From Massospora cicadina (taxonomy: Eukaryota; Entomophthoromycota; Entomophthoromycetes; Entomophthorales; Entomophthoraceae): DNA of 64,000 nucleotides. Positions 23,983 to 35,260 of this stretch are shown here, one piece after another. The notes below the pieces were generated by a model. The model was not told the origin of the DNA and did not search any database. It saw only the letters and a program-made list of their open reading frames with translations. Both the position numbers and the translations under genes were made by a program. Where the stretch lies: assembly GCA_022478985.1 (NCBI GenBank), contig JAKSZP010013328.1, forward strand, positions 1 to 64,000. Direction: 5' to 3'. Numbering within the stretch: the stretch's first letter is position 1; each line of letters begins with the position of its first letter.

Positions 23983-24787
23983 CCCATTTAGACATTTTCC
24001 TTATAAAGCGCTTGGTGTTACTACCCAGCATTATCACATTTTATATGCATTCTTCAAAAGCCCAAGTCAGTCTAACACTTTACCAATTACTCAGGGTAAC
24101 TCATGATTTAAGTGAAGGAACTAGTTCATCCAGGCAATGGCGGATGTCCACAACATGACTGTACACATGCAATAATGTTCTCTTAATTTCAGAGAAAGAG
24201 TGGTCGAGGCATTCAAATATAAGGTGAGTGTTGTTCTGTTGTGCCTACATGAAGCGCATTATATTGCTGATCTCAATATTATGTCGGGCAACACATTCAG
24301 TAGTTGGTAGATCAAAGGCTGAACGTATGCTACCTAGTATTCCTCAGCTCATGTGAGCTGAGCAAAAGAGACAACTCCAAACTGGTAGCATCAAAGTAAG
24401 ACATAGACAAAATTTAACGGGATTTTCAGTCCCGTTGATTATAAATCAGACTCAGAGCATGTTCCCTCACATCTTCTTCATAGAGGCGGTAGCCTCGCAA
24501 GAGCCATTCCATGATACCCCACAGTTGCTAAGGGGTCACCTTAGTGGACCTGCCCTGTTGGGCTGACTTCAATGTGGGACAAGCACTTAACTTCAGTTCC
24601 ATCCAAGTATTCTCATCCACTGGTTCTGTCACTGTGAATAGTTCCAGTTCTTCGTTGGATTCCATTGTTTCCTTGGAGTATTGGTTGTAAATCTGAATAA
24701 ACTTTGTCATAAAGAGTGAGGGCTTGCCATGATGACCTAGTGCAATTTTATTACCGTTGACTAGTGGCACCCTGTAGTGAGCACCGC
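23983..24787 (-). mobile_element. Truncated Gypsy-related internal fragment with PBS
   Basis: The first about 130 bp resemble the polypurine-side flank of the other copies. Near 24765-24787 the complement reads GCGGTGCTCACTACAGGG, the same primer-binding site as the Gypsy copies. Between them is an open frame of 93 codons (24809-24528) running out of the LTR edge, with no motif I know and no clear match to the gag of copies I-III. It could be the gag start of a different Gypsy subfamily. RT and integrase are absent, so this is a deletion product. Confidence 0.5.
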
Positions 24788-24903
24788 TGTTAACTTTTGG
24801 CACTACCACTTGGATTCTCTACGCTGGTTGCAAAGGAAACTGCCACTGAGCAACGGATGGATGATATGAAGATCGCCAATCCTTAATAAAAACTTATATA
24901 TTA
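24788..24903 (-). repeat. Truncated Gypsy LTR (first about 116 bp)
   Basis: It starts TGTTAACTT beside a primer-binding site and shares the block CTGAGCAACGGATGGATGAT with other LTRs. It then stops abruptly where the complete LTR c begins. Confidence 0.6.
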
Positions 24904-25462
24904 TGTTACAATTTTGGCTGGTATCATTAGGATCTGCCATATTGTTCGCAAAGGTTGAACCCATTGATCAACAGACAGACAATGTGAGGATTGTTGGTCC
25001 TTTGGACACACTTGAAACTATACTAAAAAATAGGAGCAATGGCCCAAATAACTCTTTATTTAATTTAATAAATACAATGACCTTTCGCTTTTACTTTCTC
25101 TTCTTACTATTAACAACTTAACTTTCTCAATTGCCTATCTCGCAAATATACAGCTGCTTCAGAAAATACCTCTCACATAGCTTGGACTATTCTATTCTGC
25201 CAATTCTCCCTGGTTTTGGCTTGTATTTCATCTCCCTATTGCCCTAATTCAAGGCGATTTAAATCATATTCATCAGATGTTGACATTGCCTAATCACCTT
25301 ATAACCTTTATTTAAAGCCAATAAAATAATAACCCATTAAACCAAAATATTGCCTCATCTTGAGGCATCAAATAATCATAACTGATATCATATTCAGCAG
25401 ATCCTTTCCAATCCGCCCTAGCTGTTTCAGGCTTATCATCCAATCATATTATAATTACCTCA
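24904..25462 (-). repeat. Gypsy LTR c (559 bp), 3' LTR of copy III
   Basis: It starts TGTTACAATT and ends ATTACCTCA. It has nearly the same length as LTRs a, b and d. The right flank complement is AAGGAGGGGG (25466-25477), a polypurine tract, followed by the integrase side of copy III. With LTR d it brackets a 5.42 kb internal region. Confidence 0.8.
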
Positions 25463-25499
25463 TTACCCCCTCCTTGATTGGATAATAAGGCTCATATTG

Positions 25500-26640
25500 C
25501 TTATATTGTCGGAGGAACTTTGCATGTGCTCAGTTAATGATCCAACCGCTTGTGGGGCCCAGATGGTATAAGCCTCAACCCAAGTTTTCTCTTTAACTTC
25601 GAACAGACCAATCCAGCTTCTGGCCAACTTGTGTTTCCACCCAACCCATGTTGGTCATGGAAGAAAACCATATCGCCCTCTTTGAACTGGGCCAACCACT
25701 ATGATGTACCTGATTGACAGCCTTTTTTGATCTTCTTGGCTAAGCTGAAAGAATATGTTTCAGTTTGCAATTTGATCAAAGTGTTCACAAGGTTAGTCAA
25801 ATAGTGGTGGGGTTCCACTCCACCTGAGTCTTCTACACATGAATAAAGTAATGCTGGAAGAGCTAAGTGTCACCTGTAGAGTAGTTATATAGGGCTCTTA
25901 CCCATGGCGGAATGGTAACTAATATTATAGGCAAACATGGCAGTGGAAAGGAGGGAACTCCAATTGGAAGGTCGATCTGTTACTAATTTCCAAAGTATGT
26001 TCACCAATGTCCTATTCACATATTCGACCATTCCATTGGACTTGGGGTGATATTAGTCATCAGAACCCTGCGGATGCCTATAATCTCGTTCAGTTTAGGA
26101 GGATGTGTAAAGTGGATTTTGTTCCATTATCCGGTAAGAATGAACTGAGGACAGCCAATTTGCTGAATAATACATTCCATTATGAGCTTGGACACTGTGA
26201 TTACCCCTAAATTCCGTTTCACCCATGCTTCAACCCACCTGGTCAAGTGGTTGATAGCCAACAGAATGTACTTGCACCAGTTAGCTCCTCTTTTTACATT
26301 GGGCTGATGACATCAAGGGAACTGTATGCCAAGCAAAATGTGGTTTCACTACCCGGTACAAAGTCTTAAGGCGGAATGGCTTATCCACTAGGCACTGGTG
26401 GCAACAGGAGTTGGTTTCAGCACACCAAAGCTCATGCTTTCCCAATAGTACTAAGGGTACAACAACTCTATTGTCTTGTACACACCACCATGTCTGACTG
26501 CCTTGTGGGCGCTCATAATAATTCCCAGAAGTGCTGAGGTTTGCATAAAGTTCACTGTAGAATCGCCAATCCACTTGTACAGTTCTGCATTCCATTGGAA
26601 GATATTCATTCGCATCTCATCTAATCCTTTGATCACTTTA
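25500..26640 (-). pseudogene. Gypsy integrase, copy III
   Basis: The zinc-binding part is visible: AHKAVRHGGVYKTIELL (26451-26636) gives the two histidines. An overlapping frame (26281-26595) gives the C-x2-C pair as CCHQCLVDKPF. The spacing fits the H2C2 domain that precedes the catalytic core. The core itself (about 26200-25700) is broken by stops and I could not place all three acidic residues. Tethering and strand transfer are known functions of the family; this copy is inactive. Confidence 0.7.
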
Positions 26641-26799
26641 GGAGGTTTGTTGTCATATTTTCAGCTGAGCATCTTATCGTACATCAAATCACTGAGATCT
26701 GTTGTCATGGCAACGGTCAGCAATTGAGATAAACATTAGCGTTCTGATGCTTTACTCCTGGGCAGTGAAGGATCTCGAAGTCATAAGCCTACAGCTTAA

Positions 26800-28150
26800 G
26801 AGCCCATTGAGCCAAACGCCCTTAAGGCTCTTTGAGGTTCTGTAACCAGCGTAATGACGAGTGATCTGTCACAACTTTGAACTTTACCCCATGCAACTAG
26901 AATCTAAATAAGCTTATACATGTAGATCACCGCTAAGCAATCCCACTCAGTCACATTATAACTATGCTCATGGCAGTTCAGAATTTGACTTCAGTACTCA
27001 ATGGGATGCTCCTCTCCCTTGTAATCTTTCTGAGAAAGTACCTCCACAACAGCGTAAATGGACGCATCCATTTGAACGATAAAGTCCCTAGAAAAGTTTG
27101 GATAGCAAAACAATGGCGCACTGATCAGCGCCATCCAAAAGTGTATCAAAGGCGTATTGACAGCATTCTATCCATTCAAACATGGCATCCTTTTTAACAA
27201 CTCAAATAGCGGGCCCCCAATATAGCTGAAGTTAGAATGAAACGCTGGTAGTAGCCAAATATTCTCAAAAATAAATGTATGTCACAATTAATGTTTGGTG
27301 TAGTCATTTTTCAGTTATCCTCACCTTGTCTGGTCGTGGCTTCAGCCCCTAGGAGTCTATCACAAACCCCAGGTATTACATCTGATCTTTTAAGATTTTA
27401 CATTTTTTAGGCTTAATTTACATGTTTTTATCAGTAAGCTGCGAAATACGCTTCTAGATGATCAAAGTGCTCCAAAAAGGTTTGTGAGAAGACATTAATA
27501 TCATTGAGGTATATAGGGACATATGACAGCTTCAGGTCACCTAGAATAGTGTTCATGGCTCGTTGGAATGTAGCTGGGGCGTTACACAGCCCTTGAGTCA
27601 TCTAATTAAGTTGAAAAAGGCCTTTTGATGTGCTTATGGCGCATTTTTGCTTTTCCGCCAAAGGTAATTCAATTTGCCAGTAACCTGATATCAAGTCCAT
27701 CGCTGAGAAATAATGGACTCCCTATAACTGATCCAAAGCATTGGCAATCTACAGCAATGGGTATGAGTCCTTTTTTGTAATACTATTGAGCTTCTAGTAG
27801 TCTATTACTACGCAGTTGGAGACCCTTCTTTTTTACAATCAGAATGGATGAAGCCCACGGACTCTTGAACAGTTTGGTTATACCTTGCTTCAGTAACTTG
27901 TCAATTTCCTCAGTGACAATGTCTTCTGCTGCCCTCGATTGGCGGATTGGTGAGACCTTATGGGGGATGATCTCCTGTGTCCACTTGATGGACCACCCCT
28001 GAGTACATCATAAATTATGATTGTCAATAGCAAAATCTCCTTGTTCTTCTGAAATAAAGCTATCGCTTGGTCTTTTTTATCTTCTGATAGCACTATTAAA
28101 TTATTCCGCGGTACCACCATCATTATGCTGGCTGATGTCTCTACTGATGA
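26800..28150 (-). pseudogene. Gypsy reverse transcriptase/RNase H, copy III
   Basis: The RT N-terminal part lies at 28123-27890, followed by the palm and thumb in other frames. The catalytic box at 27497-27511 reads YLNDI. The thumb region near 27240-27190 and the RNase H region (27150-26800) align by position with 13727-13386 of copy II. Multiple frameshifts and stops exclude activity. Confidence 0.75.
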
Positions 28151-28701
28151 CCAAATTCGTCCTATGAACTAAAATCATGAACCTGAATAACCTCTTCTAT
28201 TGGAGCCAAATGTAAATAGGCTACTATTAGGTTTCGGCGGATTTGTATTGGTTTGTTCTAGAGATTTTCTAACAAAACCTTAATCTCCCCATGATCTGCA
28301 AGTATAATCCCTGGAGCCACATGAGGTTCAAGCTATTTTTTCTGATAGAGCCCAATGACTTCCCCATAGAGCTCAGCAGGCACAACCACCTCTAACTCGG
28401 TGTTCACTAAGACTTAGTGTCCAGAAGGAATAGAAAAGAGCCCTGCAGCTCGTAGAGGTATCTTTTGATAACTATATATCTGTAGGGGAAGGGGCCGAGT
28501 CTTGTTTTAAGTTGATGATAGTGAACTGGCATCACCCCGTCACTATATGCAAGGTTGATGTGGCTCATGTGCTCTGGATCCTTTAATACTCCACTAGAGG
28601 TGGAGTAATTTGGGATCTGATGTCCCAAAATGGCAAGGGGCTCACCAGTCATATCAATGTCAGCCTTGAAATGTCACAGGAATGCGGTTCCAATTAGCAA
28701 G

Positions 28702-28953
28702 TTATAATTCTCGTTTAGTAGCACAATTGCCAGAGCTACAATGACAATGGACCCAAAAATGCAAAAGTAGCGCACAGTACGCTCCCTCAGAGATGGTGCT
28801 TTCTGCTCCAGCAGTCCAATACACCATTTGATGGTCCACATCAGGCTTTATCATCAACTTTGCCATCAACTTAGTGAAAACTATGTTGCCTGGAGCACCA
28901 GCATCTATTATAACATGAACTCTATCCTTCACTACTAAAATATCACAGTACAT
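28702..28953 (-). pseudogene. Gypsy retropepsin, copy III
   Basis: The 83-codon frame includes HVIIDAGAPGNIVFT, corresponding to the D-T/S-G-A active site of retroviral-type aspartic proteases, with alanine in place of the usual Thr/Ser. Next come LMAKLMIKPDVDHQMVYW and the glycine/serine strand, as in copy I at 1826-2020. The C-terminal flap region runs into another frame. The protease would cleave the Gag-Pol polyprotein. Confidence 0.75.
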
Positions 28954-29306
28954 ACATTTTTAATAAAAAATATTGAATGTTTAATATGTGGACATTTATG
29001 GTATCTCTCTTTTCAAGAAAACTCATTACCCTTCACTAACTTTGGGATATTCTTTGACAATGGCGTCTACCAGAAGGGCAACGTTTACTTCTTTTCAGAG
29101 TTGGCGCATCCATGACAGAATCCAGCTTGTCCAAGAAAGCTTGATCAAGCATTTGGAATGCATATGGCTTCAGTTGCTCCAAAGATCCTTCATCTGCCGC
29201 AGCCTTGGCTTGAGCTCATGTCACTATATTCTCTCCTCCAACTGGCTGCTGGTATAAAATTCCATCATTGTACTGAGGGACTTCTGCGGGATATAAAACT
29301 ATTGAT

Positions 29307-30496
29307 TCAGGGACGTTTGGGGTTGGTATTGCGGAGGTAGAGAGTCCCATCTCTACTCCACTCCATCTTTTTTCTGGTAGTATTGATCTTTGTGTAGATA
29401 GTGCACATGGCAGTCATGGCAGAATTTTGCCAAGTGGCCAGGGCGGCCGCATTTATAGCAGCCAACCTCATAAGATCCACGTCTTTGATTTTCATAAGAG
29501 GGTCAAGGTCAGAAATTTTTGGGAGTTCAGCGTAACCAGGGTCAGTTCAGAAAAATGATTGCTGATGTTTGGCGTAACTAGGTCCTGGACAGTAGTTAGG
29601 TTGCTGCTGATATTTGTAACCAGCTCCATAGTGGTAATCAAACTGTTGAGAATAATTTGGCTGAGGATGAGGCGCAGAATAATAGTAAGGCTGAGGACTG
29701 CTAGGTGGAATGTGAGTTGGATGATTGTATTCTCCTCAATAAAAGGGTACAGAAGAGGGTAGTTTTTCATTCCATATTTGGCAGCGGAAAGTTAGGGGAT
29801 ATGTGATTCAAAAACTGTACAACTTTGAGAAGAAGAACGTCATCATCAATAATAGGTGAAATGGCATTGTGAAGCTCTTGATATGGCTTCACCACGGAGG
29901 TAATGGTGATGCACACATCAGCTTCTGCTAAAAGTCCTGCCCCAATCAGCACATATTCTTCCATCATAAATTGATCAGCAAACTTCATGAGAGTCTCATT
30001 ACAGCAGAGTCCAATTGTCAAGAATTCTGCCTTCTGCTGTGACATCTTGAAGTGCCCCCAAACAGGCAAAGCATGGTATCTTTACATCCTGATAGGTAAC
30101 AGAGCTGCTTGAGAGGTAACAGGTGACTTGATTGGCACTTCCAACATTTAAGGCAGATATCAACAGTTTGGCTTTCTGTTGATTGGATGCACCTTCTGCT
30201 GAAAATTTAAACCATTTGAAAAAACCATGGATATTCCCATTTTCAATCAAAATGGGGCATTTTCTCAATATTGACTTCCTCATCTTGTTCACGGCTTTTT
30301 GGGGCATACTGAGGAATGGGTCAAGATCCAAAACCAGTTTCTCGATGAGAAGCTGTCCAGTGGAAGTTGAGATGTCTGCTGCTTTGGGGGTAGCATGGCC
30401 TTCTGCCATGGGAAGCACCACCATCATTTGGGGGAATTGGCACTCTGACTCATACTCATATCCAGAGCTACCATCCTGGTGTAGTAGCTCCAACAA
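29307..30496 (-). pseudogene. Gypsy gag, copy III
   Basis: The N-terminal and capsid parts are at 30496-29999 with HGFFKWFKFSAEGASNQQKAK and LLISALN, the retrotransposon gag pattern. They continue at 30069-29767 (FADQFMMEEYVLIGA). After a Tyr/Gln/Pro-rich linker, positions 29419-29460 encode a complete CCHC zinc knuckle, CYKCGRPGHLAKFC. The two main segments are in different frames. Gag would assemble the particle and the knuckle would bind RNA. Confidence 0.8.
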
Positions 30497-30884
30497 GTGT
30501 CATATTCCTCTTATATGATGCCCCCCTTGTCATCCATCCTCTTTCCAGTGAGAGGACCAGGAGGTACTGGCCAATTTCTGCTCCACATACTACAGCCATT
30601 TGGTGGTATTATCCAACCAATTAGCGAGTTTCTTGTTTTGTTGTCTCAGAATTTGCATTTGGCTAAACGTGCTGTCAAGCTGGTGCATAATGGCATTTCA
30701 CTCTTGAAGAAGTTCTTCCTGTTTTTTGAGCACTGTATCTAAGGTGAGTTTGAGTTCCTCATAATCTGCTGGTGCAGCGTTTTGTGAATATTCCCCAGCA
30801 ATGCAGGCTTTATGAGACATAGCTGATGACTGGAGATTCTGAGTTTTTAGTGGTTGATCAATGGCCCCCTGTAGTGAGCTCCAC

Positions 30885-31447
30885 TGTTATGGTTTTTTTG
30901 GGCAGTATGGTTGGGATCTGCTGTAAAGTTCACACACAGTTCAAACCCACTGAGCAATGGACAGATGATGTGGGGATCATTGGTCCTTAAGACACACTTA
31001 GAACTATACTAAAAATTAGGAGCAATTGCCCCAGTTTTTTATTTACTTTAGTAAATACAGCAGCCTTTCGCTGTTCCATTTTCTTCCTGTTATTAACAAC
31101 TTAACTTTATCAATTGCCCATCTTTCTTATATACAGTGGCTTCATATGATACTGCTCTCATAGCTTGGACTATTCTATTCTGCTGATTCTCCTTCAGTTT
31201 GTCTTGTTATTCATCAGCTCCCTATCTCCCTAATTTGAGGCAAACTAATTCATATTTGTTGAAGGTTGAAATTGCCTTATCACCTTATTGCCTTATTTGA
31301 AGGCGATCCAATAATAACCCATTATATCCCAATATTGCCTCATCTCGAGGCATTCAAATAATCTTTACTGATATCATGTTTGGTGGATCTTTTCAATCCG
31401 CCCTTGCTGTTTCAGGCTTATCATCCAGTCATATTGTAATTGCAACA
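30885..31447 (-). repeat. Gypsy LTR d (563 bp), 5' LTR of copy III
   Basis: It begins TGTTATGG and ends TTGCAACA. It lies directly right of the primer-binding site CCCCCTGTAGTGAGCTCCAC (given strand). It marks the right edge of the Gypsy array; unrelated sequence follows. Confidence 0.8.
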
Positions 31448-32699
31448 CCTTCTAACCCCATCCCCCCTAGATTTTTACAAGCGGTTACTATGCCACACAT
31501 GGTGTGAGAAGATGGACCTTACTGTAACAATTAAAACCTGCCAACCTTGGTGCAAAGACCATTGATGGGTTGATGGTAAAGTATCTAGATGCCGTAAAAT
31601 TAAAGGGAATTCCATACAAGCTAATGAAACTAGTTTTTATGTTGAGTATATAAGTTGATTTAGATTTTCTATGCACCAACATGATGTAACTTAAAACCTT
31701 TATAATGTGAATAACCTACATCTTAGCCTTAAAAGGGTTGTATAGTATGGACAATCAACCATATTAGGTTGGATATACTACCAAATTGCTTTAGGTTTAT
31801 TATAAAGATGGTTTCTCTTAAAGATCAACGGGCCAAATGATCTTGATGTATAATCTAAACTGCACAATTTCCAGAACTAAACCTACTGGGTTGCATATTC
31901 AGATATGACCAATCAGTTACTCTTTACTTTGAACCTTTAGCTTTAAGTAACCAAACTGCATTATAGTTCCCATAGAGATGCCCTATTTTTTGCCCCCATG
32001 TAAGTACCCAATGTAACCTTAGCGCCGGTTTATAATACCCATGGAACCTCACTAGTACCCATTGAAGCTTTATATTTACCACGCGATCCACATGCATACC
32101 CCCAGTAATGGGCCCCACTATGAGGGTATCAACATTAAGATCTACTAGCCCAATAGTTCCAATCCATTTGATTCGTTGTCAAGCTTCCGTGGAAGAATCG
32201 CTTTAAAAATTAAAACTATTGGATATTTCCTCGGGTTGGGCACACCACGTTACAGATCAGAGTTGTTCGTCAATTGGGCTCAAACCGTAGCTTACGATTT
32301 TGATTGATGGGATCCATTATATGAACCTTCTAGTATACGGGTTGGAACTTTAGATAACTTTATGTCATCTAACAAGGGAGGATCTAGAGTTTAGAAGCTG
32401 AAAAGTCCTTAAGGGTTTAAAGTTGAGGGTACCAACTTATCGTTAAGCTGATACTTGGCCTTTGGTATTTAAACCCAGTTTTGTGAGTTGGAATCAAACC
32501 TTTATTCGAAATTCCAGATGTCAATGGGGCAAACCTTCGGAACAAGTTTATCAGGGGCAACGGTAAACATTTGACAGTACAAGTTATAGGCAGATCAGCG
32601 GTGGACACCCATCAAAGCGCTCTTATGTTTTATTAAGGGTTGACCTCACGAATTGGCAACTCTATTAGCGTCGACGAGAAAGGTAAAGTTAATTCTATC
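31448..32699. other. Intergenic stretch, nothing recognised
   Basis: About 1.25 kb between the Gypsy array and the 3' end of RAT1. It has stops in all frames and no LTR, poly(A) or terminal repeats that I can identify. The last part holds the RAT1 3' untranslated region and terminator. Confidence 0.5.
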
Positions 32700-32759
32700 T
32701 TAAGGATAATAGCCACCACGCCCGCCTCTTGGAGGATACCCCTGATTGGGAGGGAAAGG

Positions 32760-32850
32760 GGGACGCGGGCCTACGGGTCTGCTACCGGAAGCAACCACTA
32801 CGGGGGGACGCGGACCTACGGGTCTGCTACCGGAAGCAACGACGACGGGG
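32760..32850 (-). repeat. RAT1: 45 bp tandem duplication near the RAT1 3' end
   Basis: CTACGGGTCTGCTACCGGAAG occurs from 32771 and again from 32816, exactly 45 bp apart, with nearly identical flanks. Because 45 is a multiple of three, the duplication keeps phase. It lies between the Gly/Tyr-rich tail and the terminal RGGYYP codons, in the region where the reading frame is uncertain. Confidence 0.8.
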
Positions 32851-33507
32851 GACGCGACGTGCGAGGCTGGTAGGGACCCGAACCTTCCCGTGGTTGATGG
32901 CCACCGCGGGATGCGTATCCGCCCCTTTGACTAGCTTGGAACCCACCATATCTTTGGCCTTGGGTTTGATGGCCAAAGGATTGATTCTGATTTGGATAAC
33001 CACGCTGGCCATAATCTTGATATCCACCGTAATGGCTTTGGTTCTGATACCCACCATGATACCCTTGGTTTTGATAGCCCCCGCGATGGCCCTGGGTTTG
33101 ATACCCTCCGCGGTGGCCTTGGGTATACCCTCCACGGTGGCCTTGGTAGCCAGCGGGTTGACCTTGCCCCTGATAGCTACCCCGTTGGCCGGGGTTCGGA
33201 TAGCCACCGCGTTGGAGGTGGCCACCCTGCGGGTAGAAGTTCTGATAGTTTGCGGGGGCGTCGCCGCCAACGATGAAGCCGTCCTTTACCAAGTCGTGGT
33301 AGGTTTTGTGCTCGTAGTTTTCCCGACCCCGGTAGTACTCGTGGCGCTGGTAGTCGTGGCGGCCGAAATTCCTGGTGCCGCCGTTGCGGACGGTATCCTT
33401 GTCCCCCGCGTGAAGCTTGGGTGGGGCGGGGGTGGCACCCGGTTTGAGGGAGGTGGGGAAAAACAAAGCCGGCGGGAAACTTGGGCAGGGTGTAGCGCGC
33501 GCGCTTA

Positions 33508-34953
33508 AGGAGAGGTCATCCAAAAGGTCCTGTGGACCCTTGCCAGGTAGGGGGAGCGGTTGATGCCATGGGGTTTGCAGTCGGGGTCCTTTGAGATAAA
33601 CCCCGAGATGCCATTGCTGAGCACGGGATCGATGGCGATTGGGGACGTGACAGGCTTACCGTCGTAGAGGGGCTGCACCTGCGCCTGAAAGGGATTCGTA
33701 TTTTTGATGTAAATGATATCGTGGCCAAACGAGTTGCGGCGGTGCTCGTCGGGGGTGAGCTTGGGGTAAATGAGCTCAACAGCCCGTAGAAGGCGATCCA
33801 GCTCAATGAAGGGCAAGAGAGCCAGGGCCTTCCATAGCTTGTTGGCCCCGTTGAGATCAAGCGTGAACTCGAGAGGATAAAAGTCAATGATGGGCGACTC
33901 ACGATCCTCCATAAGGAAATGCAGAGGTTCGGGGAGGTGTTGCTTAGAATCGACGGGAAGCACCCCCATAAGCTGCTCAAAGGGCCTGAGCGGCGCACCG
34001 AGCTCGAACTCAAACTCAAAGTTATCAACCCTTAGGAAATCGGAGGCGAAGGGTGGGTAGTGGTAGGGATAAAACCATCCCCACGAGCAGCACCCCTGGT
34101 AGTAGTAGCGTAGCACCCAAGTGAGGCCTTCAATATAGGATTTGGCCACCTTCTTGCGGAACTCCATGTCATCAGGCTTCGCGTTGAACTTGGACACGTA
34201 ATAACGCTCCTCATACCCGGGTTGGCCAAAATATATCTCCAACTCATCTTCGTGAAAACGAAAGTGCGCGGGGTCGAGGCCGTTACAGTCCTTCTTGGAG
34301 CGTTTCACCGCGCGCGACTTGGCTGCTGAAGGCTTATCCTCCGTAAGCTTGCGCTTCTGCCCCGGCTGGGTATCGGATGGCTCGGGCTCCGGCCCGGCGA
34401 TTTGCCTGGGTGGGTGGGGCTCGTTTTGCGCGCGCGTCCTGAACACGCGATCCTCCATTTTGGCGAGCTGGGCGAGGATCGTTTTGAAGCGCTCAAAGTT
34501 GACCTCCCCGTCCTTCGTGATAAAGCCGCCCATCTCATTGAGGGAACTCTTCCACATGGCGATCAGCTTAGAGATGGCGTCCTCGCGGATCTCGAGAAAC
34601 GGCAGGTGCGGCAAGAAGTCGTTGCCCACAAAAAAGATGAGGAAGATCCAGTCATCGATAGCATTCTCCAAGCAGTAGGGGAAGTTGAGCCGAGGTACTT
34701 CCAGCTCCACCTCGAGGTATTCCCGCAGCACGTCCACGTGCAGGAACACGAAGGGCTTCTGGCTCGGTTGAGCCGAGGCGGCCCGGATGGCAAAAACTTC
34801 CGCCTCCGTCTTGCGGCAATCGCGGGCGTGGTGCCCCCGTATGCCGCACTTGGAACAGCCGGAGCCCTTAGAGTTCCGGAAGTTAACCTCCTCGCGAAGC
34901 ACCTTAAAGCGCGGCTCGTGCGTGGCGAGCGACAGCATAATCAGGTCGGCATC
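33508..34953 (-). CDS. RAT1: RAT1 exon 6, conserved core (longest unbroken frame)
   Basis: An unbroken frame of about 480 codons encoding the part of RAT1 from the DADLIMLSLATHEPRF motif through the CCHC knuckle. It includes REYLEVELEVPRLNF, IDDWIFLIFFVGNDFLP and FLEIREDAISKL, a nuclear-localisation-like basic stretch (KRKL...KRSKKD), and the region ending GISGFISKDPDCKPHGI. Acidic residues in DxD and GND are retained. GC-rich third positions set it apart from the transposons on both sides. The frame stops at 33505-33507, just where the reading QDLLDDLS continues in another frame. Confidence 0.9.
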
Positions 34954-35248
34954 CTATACCAGTCAGCAACCAAGCTCCCCAACGCTTACAAGGCCATAAA
35001 GGACATGCTGGGTGTTGGGATCGTGTCCAGGGGAATTCTCATCCGGCGGATGTAGTCCATGATCTTGTGCTCCCCCTCTCCGGGGACGCTGGCATCCGAC
35101 AGGATAACATTCAGCTAAAACGCAGTTAGAACCCAGCCAACGAATGAAGCAGAAGCGAGTTCCACTCGATACCTACATCCTTCCAACCAGCGTTGTTGTT
35201 TAGCCGTTCTGCGATGTAGTATTTCAGAGCAGTTGGACAACAGGAGAG

Positions 35249-35260
35249 AGAGAGAGAGAG
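35249..35260 (-). repeat. RAT1: (GA)n microsatellite inside RAT1 exon 4
   Basis: A GA run (about 35245-35261) lies where the gene should encode TPFM and the following residues, right after the acceptor of exon 4. The reading becomes a Leu/Ser run, and an extra A near 35230 changes frame before ALKYYIAERLNNNAGWKD. The usual four to six conserved residues are not there. Confidence 0.7.

Larger units (their letters stand above)
25463..30884 (-). mobile_element. Ty3/Gypsy copy III internal region (most complete)
   Basis: An uninterrupted 5.42 kb minus-strand internal region between LTRs c and d. Order from its 5' end (right) is primer-binding site (about 30865-30884), gag, CCHC knuckle, protease, RT, RNase H, integrase, polypurine tract. 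All domains are identifiable, but every frame has stops. The RT box (27497-27511) reads YLNDI instead of YLDDI. It is the best template for interpreting copies I and II. Confidence 0.88.

Noticed and set aside
24528..24809. 93-codon frame as a host protein
   Set aside because: It begins in an LTR edge and runs through a primer-binding site, so it belongs to a retroelement fragment.
32729..33523. Long frames on both strands over the RAT1 3' region (for example 259 codons, plus strand)
   Set aside because: They are shadows of the GC-rich, Gly/Tyr-coding repeats of RAT1. Only the minus-strand reading shows family motifs and a sensible end.
34402..35055. Plus-strand 217-codon frame opposite RAT1
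   Set aside because: It is antisense to conserved exons and introns of RAT1 and has no recognisable motif.
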